From Actinomadura alba (GTDB lineage Bacteria > Actinomycetota > Actinomycetes > Streptosporangiales > Streptosporangiaceae), in NCBI RefSeq assembly GCF_014323705.1, contig NZ_JABVEC010000046.1, positions 1 to 52,316 on the forward strand: a DNA stretch of 52,316 nt, read 5' to 3'. How positions within the stretch are numbered: the first letter of the stretch is position 1; each line of letters opens with the position of its first letter. A program made the translations under genes and the position numbers. Under the pieces are notes generated by a model that was not told the DNA's origin, searched no databases, and worked only from the letters and a program-made list of their open reading frames with translations. This document shows positions 1 through 7,381 of this stretch, in pieces.

Positions 1-221
1 TTCGGCCCTTCACCGGCATCGAACGCACCCAGCAGCCGCGCATGCGCCGCCGCCTGCTTGGCCTCCAACCGCGCCCACACCCGCAACGACTCCGCCTGCA
101 CGGCGACCGGCAGGCCGGGCAGATCCCCCCTGTTGAAGAAATCGAACGCGGCCTCCGCCATCGCCAACGCCTCAGCCGCACAGGACGGCGACGGCACAGC
201 GGACACCGGACCGAATGCCAC
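1..221 (-). CDS. DUF222/13E12-family HNH protein, N-terminal part (runs off window)
   Basis: Reading the minus strand from a GTG at 221 gives about 73 residues (begins VAFGPVSAV) open to the left edge. An AAGGAG ribosome site lies about 8 nt upstream of the GTG. The segment with AEALAMAEAAFDFF, LPVAVQAESLRVWARLEAK and AAAHARLLGAFDA resembles the N-terminus of actinobacterial DUF222 proteins, which usually end in an HNH nuclease domain and occur in many near-identical copies per genome. The HNH part lies outside the window, so nuclease activity is not shown. The 3' end is missing only because the window ends. Family assignment is by remembered sequence style and has not been searched. Confidence 0.7.
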   Translation of the reverse strand, partial: MAFGPVSAVPSPSCAAEALAMAEAAFDFFNRGDLPGLPVAVQAESLRVWARLEAKQAAAHARLLGAFDAGEGP

Positions 222-519
222 AACACACTCCTTATCGAAAGAGCCAAAGGAATCGGGGCGGACGGAAAAGAGGCACCGAACAGGGCTTCCAACATCACGT
301 AACCTGCTTCTGTATGCCATTAAAGAGTATCGCTCATCTGTTCGAATGGCAAGCGCTCTATGTGACCCATCGCAGGTGCGTTCCCTTCCTCTCGGATTCT
401 TGTGTCGTGTGACCGCGAAGCCGAATACCAATCTTTGCAATATAGGTCATATGTAGCAATATCGCCTGGTTATGAAATACCGATTTTTCTGAGCTTTGTA
501 CAGGGAGTCCATTCCATCT
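222..519. other. AT-rich intergenic spacer
   Basis: About 300 bp without a convincing gene. From about 300 to 510 the sequence is clearly richer in A/T than the surroundings (runs such as TTTGCAATATAGGTCATATG), unlike most intergenic DNA here. It separates the DUF222 gene from a transposase remnant. It may carry the DUF222 promoter on the minus strand. Short plus-strand open frames inside it lack family features and ribosome sites. Confidence 0.5.
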
Positions 520-690
520 TCATGCGGCCTGGTGGTGCAGGGTGAGGATGGCCTTGACGATGGTGGTCAGTCGGCTGGGTGAGCAGCGGGCCTTGCGCAG
601 GGGGTGCCAGTTCTCGAGGGTGGCGGCGCCGCGTTCGCCGAGGGTCCGACCCCTCGCTGCTGCCGACTGCCTGAGCCGGGCGGTCGTGGT
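520..690 (-). pseudogene. C-terminal remnant of an IS5-type DDE transposase
   Basis: On the minus strand the last ~40-55 codons before a TGA at 520-522 read GERGAATLENWHPLRKARC followed by SPSRLTTIVKAILTLHHQ. This matches the usual tail of actinomycete IS5-family transposases (GERxNAxLKxWRxLRKxRC...AxxVLxLH). Upstream in the same frame no DDE-domain sequence is recognisable and the frame runs into the divergent beta-lactamase region, so only the tail survives. The left boundary of the remnant is uncertain. It marks past IS activity beside a resistance gene. Confidence 0.6.
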
Positions 691-741
691 CTCAGCGGCG
701 GGGATCCGCTCTCCTCCACACTCTGACCTGCGTCGATAGGG

Positions 742-774
742 AATCTCATATGGGTCGTCAACCCAGATGAGATT
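742..774. promoter_or_regulatory. 14-bp imperfect inverted repeat upstream of the beta-lactamase
   Basis: AATCTCATATGGGT (742-755) and ACCCAGATGAGATT (761-774) form an inverted repeat with one mismatch around a 5-nt centre, 64 bp before the beta-lactamase ATG. It could be an operator, a hairpin ending transcription from the left, or an IS end. No regulator gene of the BlaI/AmpR type is adjacent. Confidence 0.5.
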
Positions 775-837
775 GGACGCCGGGCGAGCCGCTCTGGTCT
801 GCTCTCTCCATCCGGAGATCGAGAGCGAGGAGATTGG

Positions 838-1821
838 ATGCGATACCACAACGCCCGGCGGAGCCGGACCGCTCTGGGAGCCGCCGCGCTGGCCGTCACC
901 ACACTGTTCGGTGCGGCCGCCTGCGGTACGGACGGCACCATCAAGAACGCGGCTCCACAGAGCGGCACGTCTCAGATCACCGTTGCGACACCGGCCCGGA
1001 GCGCTGACGTACAGAAGGACGACGTACAGAAGGAACTGCGCAAGCTGGAGGCGTCCTTCCAGGGACGCATCGGCGCGTACGCGCTCGACACGGGCACCGG
1101 CGCCACCATCGACCACCGGGGCCACGAGCGCTTCGGCATGGCCTCCACCTTCAAGGCGATGGTGGCGGCCGCGGTGCTCGACAAGGCGCGCCGGTCCGAC
1201 CCGGGTCTGCTCGACCGGCTCATCCGGTGGAACCAGAGTGATCTGGTGCCCTACTCGCCGGTCACCGAGAAGCACGTCGACACCGGTCTGACGGTCGCGG
1301 AGCTGTGCCATGCGACCATCACCGTCAGCGACAACACGGCGGGCAACCTGCTGTTGAAGCAGATCGGCGGGCCCGCTGGACTGACGAGGTACTTCCGTTC
1401 CCTCGGGGACCCGGTGTCCCGGCTGGACCGCTGGGAGACCGAGCTCAACGAGTGGAGCCCGGGCGAGAAGCGGGACACCACCATGCCTGCGTTCATGGGC
1501 CGGAACCTCGCCAAGCTCACCACCGGAAGCGCACTCGCCGAGCCGGACAGAGCGCGGCTGATCGGCTGGCTGCGCGCGAACACCACCGGCGACCGCCGCA
1601 TCCGGGCCGGCCTGCCGAAGGACTGGACCGTCGGCGACAAGACCGGTACCCCCGGGGCGTACGGCGGCGCGCACGACATCGCGATCGCCTGGCCGCCCTC
1701 CGGCGCGCCACTGATCATCGCGATCTACACCAACCGCCGGTCCGCCGACGCCGCGTTGGACGACTCCGTCGTCGCGAGCACGGCCACCATCCTGGCGCGT
1801 GGCCTGGGCAAGATGAGTTGA
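838..1821 (+). CDS. bla: Class A beta-lactamase, lipoprotein
   Basis: 327 aa serine beta-lactamase that hydrolyses penicillins/cephalosporins outside the membrane. The N-terminus (RRSRTALGAAALAVTTLFG) is a signal peptide ending in a lipobox-like FGAAAC with the lipidated Cys at residue 29, so the enzyme is probably membrane-anchored. All class A motifs are present: S103-T-F-K106 (SxxK), S164-D-N166 (SDN), omega-loop E200xELN204 and K268-T-G270. Length fits the family plus a ~50-residue linker. The start is supported by a GAGGAG site 6 nt upstream of the ATG. Its end overlaps the following MFS gene, suggesting translational coupling. A transposase remnant sits just upstream, hinting at acquisition, but base composition is native-like. 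Confidence 0.95.
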   Translation: MRYHNARRSRTALGAAALAVTTLFGAAACGTDGTIKNAAPQSGTSQITVATPARSADVQKDDVQKELRKLEASFQGRIGAYALDTGTGATIDHRGHERFGMASTFKAMVAAAVLDKARRSDPGLLDRLIRWNQSDLVPYSPVTEKHVDTGLTVAELCHATITVSDNTAGNLLLKQIGGPAGLTRYFRSLGDPVSRLDRWETELNEWSPGEKRDTTMPAFMGRNLAKLTTGSALAEPDRARLIGWLRANTTGDRRIRAGLPKDWTVGDKTGTPGAYGGAHDIAIAWPPSGAPLIIAIYTNRRSADAALDDSVVASTATILARGLGKMS

Positions 1822-3092
1822 CATTGGTTGTCGCGCCCGCCCCGCCGCGGGCCGCCGACGGTGACCGGCAGGTGATAGGGGTCATCGTCGGTGTGCAACT
1901 CGCCGCCGCGCTCGGCTTCTACGCGGTGATGGCGCACGTCGTGGCGCACATGCGCGACGACCTCGGCCTGCTCGCCGGGGCGATCGGCCTGGTGCTCGGC
2001 GTGCGCATGGCCGTGCAGTACGCGCTGCTCCTTCCGGTGGGCGCGGTCACCGACCTGCTCGGGGCGACGCGGATGGGAGTGCTGGCCTGTGTCCTGCGGG
2101 CGGGCGGCTTCGCACTGCTGGGGACGGCGGACGGGCTCGCCGACCTGCTCGGCGCGGCGGTCCTGCTGGGCGTGGGCGGCGCGCTGTTCCACCCGGCCGC
2201 GCAGTCCCTGCTGGCCGGGGTGACGCCGGCACGGCGCGCCCGCGGGTTCGCGGCCTACGTGATCACCGGCCAGGTCGCGGCGGTCGCCGGCCCGCCCGTC
2301 GGGCTGGTGCTGCTGTCCGGCGGTCTCGCGTCGGCGGTCGCGTTCGGCCTGCCGAGCGGGGTCGATCTCCCGGGCGGGTTCGGGTTGCCGGGCGGGTTCG
2401 GGCTCCTGGCCGGTACGGCGGCGGCCATGTGGACGATCGCGGCCGTCCTGTTCGCGATGCTGCACCGGCGGCGCCGCGACCCTGTGGTCCGGCGCCCTCG
2501 CTCGATCGGTGCACGGGGAGTCGCCGGCGGTGTGACGGCGGTGCTCCATGACCGGGTGTTCCTCCGGTTCGCCGCCGTGAGCGCACCCAGCATGCTGCTC
2601 GCCGACGCGACGGTGACGGTCGTCCCTCTCAAGGGGATCGACTCGGGAACGACGACGCTGTTCTTCTGCCTGTCGGCGGCGGTCGCCGCCTCGATCCAGC
2701 CGTGGTGCGCGGCCGGTGACCGGGCCCGACGCCCGTGGGTGCTGCGCACAGGACTGCTGTCCGCGGGCGCCGGATACGTGCTGCTCGCTCCCCTGGGTGG
2801 CGCACATCTGACCGGCCTGCTCACGGCCGCCGTGCTCAATGGGCTGGCGAAGGGCCTCTTGCAGCCGTCGCTCTTCCAGACCACCGCCCGATACGCCCCT
2901 CCCGCACAGATCGGGGCGTACCTGGGAGTGGCCGCCTTCCTGTCCGGGATGGTCGCCTTCGCGGGCGGCCTCGCGGTGGGGCGGCTCTTCGACGCCGGAG
3001 CCGCGGGCATGGCGACGGCCCTCGTCGGCCTCGGTCTCCTGGGCATCCTCTCCGCCGCCGCCTGTGGCCGGGCTCTGCCCCACACTCCGTGA
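1818..3092 (+). CDS. MFS multidrug-type exporter
   Basis: About 424 aa integral membrane protein with roughly 12 hydrophobic segments. A typical MFS loop motif follows TM2 (PVGAVTDLLGATR), and the second half repeats the fold (GAYLGVAAFLSGMVAF). Start is uncertain: a TTG at 1818 overlapping the beta-lactamase stop by 4 bp, a TTG at 1824, or a GTG at 1872 that would begin almost at the first membrane helix. I chose 1818 because coupling with the upstream gene would explain the weak ribosome site. Residues near 176-192 contain a duplicated GGFGLPGGFGL stretch between TM5 and TM6. Substrate unknown; the location suggests drug or beta-lactam export (inference). Confidence 0.85.
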   Translation: MTLVVAPAPPRAADGDRQVIGVIVGVQLAAALGFYAVMAHVVAHMRDDLGLLAGAIGLVLGVRMAVQYALLLPVGAVTDLLGATRMGVLACVLRAGGFALLGTADGLADLLGAAVLLGVGGALFHPAAQSLLAGVTPARRARGFAAYVITGQVAAVAGPPVGLVLLSGGLASAVAFGLPSGVDLPGGFGLPGGFGLLAGTAAAMWTIAAVLFAMLHRRRRDPVVRRPRSIGARGVAGGVTAVLHDRVFLRFAAVSAPSMLLADATVTVVPLKGIDSGTTTLFFCLSAAVAASIQPWCAAGDRARRPWVLRTGLLSAGAGYVLLAPLGGAHLTGLLTAAVLNGLAKGLLQPSLFQTTARYAPPAQIGAYLGVAAFLSGMVAFAGGLAVGRLFDAGAAGMATALVGLGLLGILSAAACGRALPHTP

Positions 3093-3240
3093 TCGGGTCG
3101 GGCGGGTAGATCATGGTTCGGGTCCCACGACCGCACGGCCGGCACGGCGAACGGCATTGCGCCTGATCCGTTACCTGAACCGAGCAGGATGGGGCGCACT
3201 GTAGATCGTCATCTGGCCCCTTGCCGAAGGAAGACCCACC

Positions 3241-3498
3241 ATGGGCGGCAACCACACCGGCTCACAGCGGTTCATCGCGGAGGCCGGCTTGACCACGAGC
3301 ATCGTGTGCGCCGGTCTCTCGGTGTTTCCCTTCCTCGCAGCGCTGGTCATGTGGGGATCGGCGTCGACGGGTGCGGGGCCGCATCGTGCTCTGCTCTTGG
3401 CGCTGTGCCTTGTGGGACTGGCCGCCCTCAGCTTCGCCGCAAGCGTCGTCTTCCGCGTGCGGATCGGTGAACCGGTGTTCAAGCGCCGCACCCGCTGA
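3241..3498 (+). CDS. Small two-helix membrane protein
   Basis: 85 aa, preceded by a GAAGGA ribosome site about 10 nt before the ATG. Two hydrophobic segments (about residues 17-40 and 49-70) are separated by a short GSASTGAGPHR loop, and the C-terminus is basic (FKRRTR). No family recognised. It follows the MFS gene by 148 bp in the same direction and could be cotranscribed with it. Codon bias supports a real gene, but there is no functional evidence. Confidence 0.55.
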   Translation: MGGNHTGSQRFIAEAGLTTSIVCAGLSVFPFLAALVMWGSASTGAGPHRALLLALCLVGLAALSFAASVVFRVRIGEPVFKRRTR

Positions 3499-3806
3499 GC
3501 GTCCTTACTGTCGCCAGGGTGAAGTTGGAGGCCGGCTCACGGCCTGGGCATCTGCGCCGGAGACGCCTCTCGCCCGCGCTCATCCGTCCAGTAGGAGGAG
3601 GCCGGCCCCGGCTTCTCGTCCGCCCCACAGACTGCCATCAGCCCAGCCGTCATCCATTTCCACCGCGCCATCGGTCTCCCCGTTTCGGGTGGAAGCCTGG
3701 GAAAGCAGCGCAGACCGCAGCGAGGAACCAGGCATTCGGCCGATGGCCATGGAACGAACTCGTGGCCGACGCGGGGGCCTCTCGAGGCTTTGCCGCAGCC
3801 ATGGGA
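3499..3806. other. Intergenic stretch, nothing recognised
   Basis: About 300 bp between the small membrane protein gene and the convergent nucleotidyltransferase gene. Open frames exist on both strands but show no motif, ribosome site or codon bias that I trust. No strong hairpin was seen. Confidence 0.4.
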
Positions 3807-4562
3807 TCAAGCCGCCTTGAACAGTGCTTCCGCCTCGGCGATCGCCCGTGTCAGCTTGTTCGCCTCAGGTGCCAGCTCGGCCACGATTGCGTCGATTCCG
3901 CGCAGTCCTGCCTGATGCAGCAGCCGCTTTTCGTTGGTGGCCCACTCGCCGCGTGCGGCGAGGACCGCGTGGGCTGTTTGCATTGCGGCGGTGGCGAGGG
4001 CACCCGCGACCTCGGCGGCCTGGCCGCGCGGAGCGTATGTCGCCTTGGCGTACTGGAGCGTCAGGGCCGCCCGGTCGCGCCACATCGGGGGCGCGGCCGC
4101 CCTCAGCGGCTCCGGGTAGGTCGGGCGGGGCAGGGTGCCGCGCAGGACCTGATTGATGGCCAGTTCGGCGACCACCAGATAGCTGGGGATGCCTGCAAGG
4201 TGGAACATCAGCGGCTCCCAGCGGAACCGGCCCTGTTCCGCCTCGGCAAGTTCGTGCTCGACGACGTCCAGATCACGGTAGTGGACGTCGACATGCCTGC
4301 CGTCGATCCTGAGCCAGGCGCCGCCGTTGAAGACGCCGCCGCCCCACCCGCCGATCTCGGAGACCTCGCCGTCCCAGCCGATGGCTCGCAGATCATCGGG
4401 GTCGAAGCCGCCCCGGTAGTACAGGGCGAAGTCCCAGTCGCTGTCCGCAGTGTGAGTGCCCTGGGCGCGGGAGCCCCCGAGGGTGACAGCGTGGACGGCG
4501 GGCAGGGCAGCAAGCCGGTCGGCGACTTGATTAAGAAACGTCCGGTCGGCCGCAGTGGTCAT
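3807..4562 (-). CDS. Nucleotidyltransferase-domain protein
   Basis: 251 aa. The N-terminal ~100 residues carry the DNA polymerase beta-type nucleotidyltransferase signature: G29-G30-S31-R-A-Q-G, then D42-W-D44, with a third candidate acidic residue near H-V-D-V-H (about residue 98). The C-terminal half is helical (QVLRG, ATYAPRGQAAEVAGALATAAMQ), like aminoglycoside/lincosamide adenylyltransferases and uncharacterised actinomycete proteins. It probably transfers a nucleotide to a small molecule or protein; the substrate cannot be read from the sequence. Stands alone, convergent with the upstream block. No clear ribosome site before the ATG at 4562. Confidence 0.85.
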   Translation of the reverse strand: MTTAADRTFLNQVADRLAALPAVHAVTLGGSRAQGTHTADSDWDFALYYRGGFDPDDLRAIGWDGEVSEIGGWGGGVFNGGAWLRIDGRHVDVHYRDLDVVEHELAEAEQGRFRWEPLMFHLAGIPSYLVVAELAINQVLRGTLPRPTYPEPLRAAAPPMWRDRAALTLQYAKATYAPRGQAAEVAGALATAAMQTAHAVLAARGEWATNEKRLLHQAGLRGIDAIVAELAPEANKLTRAIAEAEALFKAA

Positions 4563-4879
4563 GAAGATGCCGTTTCATTCGAAGTAGCTGACGGGCATGC
4601 CTGAACGAGACCGCGGACGCCGGAGCAGCAGGCTCGAACGGCGTCAGTGGCCGGCGCTTCGCGGATCCAGCGCCGGGCGCTTCGCGGATACCTCATCATC
4701 ACTTCATGTCCATGAGCCTACTGTCGGCCGCGCCGTACTGGCGCGCCTCAGCCCGCGGCCAGGGCGGCTGGATCGGACCGGACCGATGAGCAGGTGGTTG
4801 GCTTTGTCCGCGAACTACCGGCTCGGACAATTGTCGATACTCGCTGAATCCGTAACCTCGCGTTGGGTGATGAACCACC
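4563..4879. other. Intergenic region between divergent genes, with a short direct repeat
   Basis: About 317 bp separating the nucleotidyltransferase and XRE genes, which diverge. It contains a 14-bp direct repeat, GGCGCTTCGCGGAT, at 4653-4666 and 4676-4689 (23-bp period). It must also hold the promoters of both genes, but no confident -35/-10 pair was identified. Confidence 0.45.
4653..4689. repeat. 14-bp direct repeat, 23-bp period
   Basis: Two exact copies of GGCGCTTCGCGGAT at 4653-4666 and 4676-4689. Possibly a binding site or a slipped duplication; function unknown. Confidence 0.6.
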
Positions 4880-5743
4880 ATGTACGGCATGGCAGATCCC
4901 CTGCGGCCGACCGTACGGCGCCGCCGCCTCGGCCGGGAGTTGCGTCGGCTCCGTGAGGACCGTGGACTCACCCTGGAGGCCGCCGCTCGGCGGCTCGACC
5001 GTACGTTCTCGTCACTCAGCAAAATCGAGCGCGGCATGCAGGGCCTGCGCCAGGGCGAGCTCGCCTTCATACTTGACCAGTACGGCGTCGGAGACGAGAA
5101 CCTCCGGCGTGCCTTGCTCACCCTCCGCAAGGACGCCAACAAAAAGGGCTGGTGGCTCGACTACAAGGGCCGGATCGAGCCGTCTCTGCTGGACTACATC
5201 AGCCTCGAGTCCGACGCGTCCGCCATCCGCACTTTCGAGGCTCTCCACCTGCCCGGCTTATTGCAGACCACGGATTACGCTCGGGCGATCATTGGATCGG
5301 GCGTTCCCGGGCTCACACCTCGGAGAGTGGATGAGCTCATCTCCATTCGGACGGCTCGTCAGCGTCTCCTCCAGACACCACGACCCGTGCTGTGGTCAGT
5401 GGTCGATGAGGCCGTGTTGCACCGACCGTTCGGAGGCCGTGAGGTCATGCGTGACCAGTTATGTCACCTGCTCCAGATCTCCCAGCGCGGGTGCGTGACC
5501 CTTCAGGTGCTCCCATTCGCGGCCGGTGCGCATCCTGGTAAGGAAGGCCCGTTCACGCTTCTGGATGTGGGAGATCGAGGCGAACTCATGGTCGTGCTCA
5601 TCGAGAGCCTGACGCTCAGCTGGTACCTCGAGGAAGACGAGGACATCCATCGCTACAAACTCGTCTTCGACCACCTTTGTGCCGCCGCACTTTCGCCAGC
5701 CGATTCTCTGGCGTTGATCGAGCGCGTAATGTCGAGGTTGTAA
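4880..5743 (+). CDS. XRE-family regulator with DUF5753 domain
   Basis: 287 aa. An N-terminal helix-turn-helix (about residues 15-72: LGRELRRLREDRGLTLEAAA...LSKIERG) is followed by the DUF5753 region (about 100-280), recognised by IRTFEALHLPGLLQTTDYARA, VVDEAVLHRPFGG and LQVLPFAAGAHPG. Such proteins are typical of Streptomyces and relatives and are almost always paired with a small DUF397 protein, as here (25 bp downstream). The pairs affect differentiation and antibiotic production in some hosts and have been discussed as toxin-antitoxin-like. The ATG at 4880 lacks a strong ribosome site; ATG 4889 is an alternative. Confidence 0.92.
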   Translation: MYGMADPLRPTVRRRRLGRELRRLREDRGLTLEAAARRLDRTFSSLSKIERGMQGLRQGELAFILDQYGVGDENLRRALLTLRKDANKKGWWLDYKGRIEPSLLDYISLESDASAIRTFEALHLPGLLQTTDYARAIIGSGVPGLTPRRVDELISIRTARQRLLQTPRPVLWSVVDEAVLHRPFGGREVMRDQLCHLLQISQRGCVTLQVLPFAAGAHPGKEGPFTLLDVGDRGELMVVLIESLTLSWYLEEDEDIHRYKLVFDHLCAAALSPADSLALIERVMSRL

Positions 5744-5768
5744 GCGCCGGGCCAGAGATGAGGACTGT

Positions 5769-6035
5769 ATGACTGGACTGGATCTTTCGTCTGTTGCATG
5801 GCGTAAGAGCACTCGTAGCGGTGGAGGAGAAGGAACCTGTGTCGAAGTAGCCGCTGCTTGGCGGAAGAGCACTCGTAGCGGGGGCAGTGGAGAAACCTGT
5901 GTCGAAGTCGCGGCTTCGGCGGGCCAGGTGGTCGCGATGCGAGACTCCAAGGATCCGGACGGTGCGGTGCTGTGCTTCACGCGTCCGGAGTGGAGCGACT
6001 TCCTCGGCAGGGTGAAGGCGGGAGCGCTGGACTAA
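5769..6035 (+). CDS. DUF397 protein with a duplicated N-terminal motif
   Basis: 88 aa partner of the preceding DUF5753 regulator. DUF397 proteins normally contain one W-R-K-S-S/T-x-S-G...C-V-E-V-A motif and end in RDSKDPDG...FTxxEWxxFL, the latter present here (about residues 57-82). In this copy the first motif is present twice, head to tail, as two 20-codon units (5799-5858 and 5859-5918). The protein is therefore about 20 residues longer than typical. It converges with the tetR gene and the two stop regions overlap by 4 bp. Confidence 0.92.
   Translation: MTGLDLSSVAWRKSTRSGGGEGTCVEVAAAWRKSTRSGGSGETCVEVAASAGQVVAMRDSKDPDGAVLCFTRPEWSDFLGRVKAGALD
5799..5918. repeat. In-frame 60-bp tandem duplication inside the DUF397 gene
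   Basis: Two adjacent 60-bp units each encode WRKSTRSGG...CVEVAA. Stretches such as AAGAGCACTCGTAGCG and ACCTGTGTCGAAGT are identical in both, so the duplication looks recent. The reading frame is preserved. Confidence 0.9.
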
Positions 6036-6811
6036 CCGCGCGCGGCGGTCTCGCCGACCAACCCCGCGAGACCCTCCAAGATGAGCCGTAGCCCGAACTC
6101 GTAGGCGTGCTCCGCGCTGTACGCGCTCTGGTGCGCCTCTCCCGCCGCGCTTCCCACCCTGGTGGCGACGGGGTAGCGCTCGGGGTCGAAGACCCGGGCG
6201 AGCAGCGGCTCGTTCGCGGCCCACCACTGCTCGTCCGACATCGCGCTGTCGCGCTCGGCCGCCGCCGCGTCGTGCGCCTTGCGGGCCGTCGACTGCACGA
6301 AGTCGAGCAGATGCGTCAGCGCCGCGTCCTGTTCGACGTCATCGAGGCCGAGCCCCTCGAAGGCCCGCAGCTCGTGCTCGTACTTGGCCACGAGCCCCGG
6401 CCCGAGCGGCGGCCGGGTCACCGTGAGCGCCGTCGTCCACGGGTGCCGGTCGGCGAGCTCCAGGTTCTCGCGGGCGACGGCCGTCACCCTCTCCCGCCAC
6501 GGCTCGCCGGAATGGTCGGTGCGTTCCATCCGCAGGTAGACGGCGTCGAGCATGAGGTCGAGCAGCTCCGCCTTGCCGGGCACGTACGTGTAGAGCGTCA
6601 TTGGCGTGACGCCCAGCCGCTCGGCCACCCGCCGCATGGTGACGGCGTCCAGTCCCTCGGCGTCGGCGAGCTCGATCGCGGCCCGGACCACCTGGTCGAC
6701 GCTCAGCCCCTGCTTGGGGCCGCGTCCCTTGCCGCCGCCGCGGCCCGGTTCCCGCCAGAGCAGCTCCAGCGTGCGGGACGGGTCGCCCGTGCCGATTCGA
6801 TCCTTCGCCAT
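6032..6811 (-). CDS. TetR/AcrR-family transcriptional repressor
   Basis: 259 aa. N-terminal TetR helix-turn-helix at about residues 37-83 (SVDQVVRAAIELADAEGLDA, then VTPMTLYTYVPGK), followed by a TetR_C-like ligand domain. I start it at the ATG at 6811 because AGAGG lies about 9 nt upstream; an ATG at 6820 and longer upstream frames lack a well-placed site. It is divergent from the VOC gene, with two short palindromes between them, which is typical of an autoregulating repressor that also controls the neighbouring resistance genes. The ligand is unknown. Confidence 0.9.
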   Translation of the reverse strand: MAKDRIGTGDPSRTLELLWREPGRGGGKGRGPKQGLSVDQVVRAAIELADAEGLDAVTMRRVAERLGVTPMTLYTYVPGKAELLDLMLDAVYLRMERTDHSGEPWRERVTAVARENLELADRHPWTTALTVTRPPLGPGLVAKYEHELRAFEGLGLDDVEQDAALTHLLDFVQSTARKAHDAAAAERDSAMSDEQWWAANEPLLARVFDPERYPVATRVGSAAGEAHQSAYSAEHAYEFGLRLILEGLAGLVGETAARG

Positions 6812-6840
6812 GACGCCCATCCTCTCGCGACGAACTTTCT

Positions 6841-6866
6841 TATACGTCGTATAGAGTACATTGTAC
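6841..6866. promoter_or_regulatory. Two palindromes, likely TetR operator and divergent promoters
   Basis: TATACGTCGTATA (6841-6853, TATAC-N3-GTATA) and GTACATTGTAC (6856-6866, GTACA-N-TGTAC) lie back to back between the divergent tetR and VOC genes. Both overlap -10-like TATA sequences, so a repressor bound here would block both promoters. The assignment to the adjacent TetR is inference from position. Confidence 0.75.
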
Positions 6867-6899
6867 AGAGTTCGATGCCCGACGAGCGCAGGAGCCCTC

Positions 6900-7286
6900 A
6901 TGAAGATCACCTCGACCGCCGTCTCGCTGACCGTCGACGACGTCGCCGCGTCCGCGGGCTTCCTCGCCACTCACTTCGGCTTCCAGGAGGCCGCCGCCGC
7001 GGACGGCTTCGCCTCGCTCGTCCGCGATGACGCGGCGAACGTCGTCTACCTGAGGCGCGGTACAGAGGTCCTGCCCGAGGGCTTCCGCGACCAGCACGCG
7101 TCGGGCATCATCGTGGCGTTCACGGTCGAAAATCTGTTCGCCGAGTACGAACGGCTGCGCGCGGAGGGCGTCGCCATCACCATGGAGTTGCGCGAGGAAC
7201 CGTGGGGCGAGCGCCTGTTCCAGGTGACCGACCCCAACGGCGTCGTCATCCAGCTCGTCGACTGGGTCGCCCCCGCCGGCCAGTGA
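6900..7286 (+). CDS. VOC-family (glyoxalase/bleomycin-resistance-like) protein
   Basis: 128 aa single-domain vicinal-oxygen-chelate fold: MKITSTAVSLTVDDVAASAGF at the start, VTDPNGVVIQLVDW at the end. Members bind or modify small hydrophobic molecules, including antibiotics, or isomerise metabolites. The start is the ATG at 6900 with GGAG 5-9 nt upstream; a longer upstream frame would run through the operator. First gene of a probable operon with the UvrA-like gene 95 bp downstream, controlled by the divergent TetR. The TetR/VOC/UvrA-like combination suggests resistance to a DNA-binding compound (inference). Confidence 0.9.
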   Translation: MKITSTAVSLTVDDVAASAGFLATHFGFQEAAAADGFASLVRDDAANVVYLRRGTEVLPEGFRDQHASGIIVAFTVENLFAEYERLRAEGVAITMELREEPWGERLFQVTDPNGVVIQLVDWVAPAGQ

Positions 7287-7381
7287 ACACCGGACGGCCG
7301 AAGCACAGCCGAACACCGGGCAGTGAGCACCGGCAGTAGGCAAGCGAGCATCACCCCCCGAGAGAGAGCGAGAGAGCCGGC

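Noticed and set aside
340..362. Possible LexA (SOS) box near GTTCGAA in the DUF222 upstream region
   Set aside because: Only one half-site fits; the opposite half is missing.
1305..1817. The MFS frame extended upstream through the beta-lactamase gene
   Set aside because: The translated stretch is Arg/His/Pro-rich and without membrane character; the beta-lactamase in the other frame has all catalytic motifs.
3580..3810. 76-aa minus-strand open frame downstream of the nucleotidyltransferase
   Set aside because: No motif, no clear ribosome site, and composition unlike a conserved protein.
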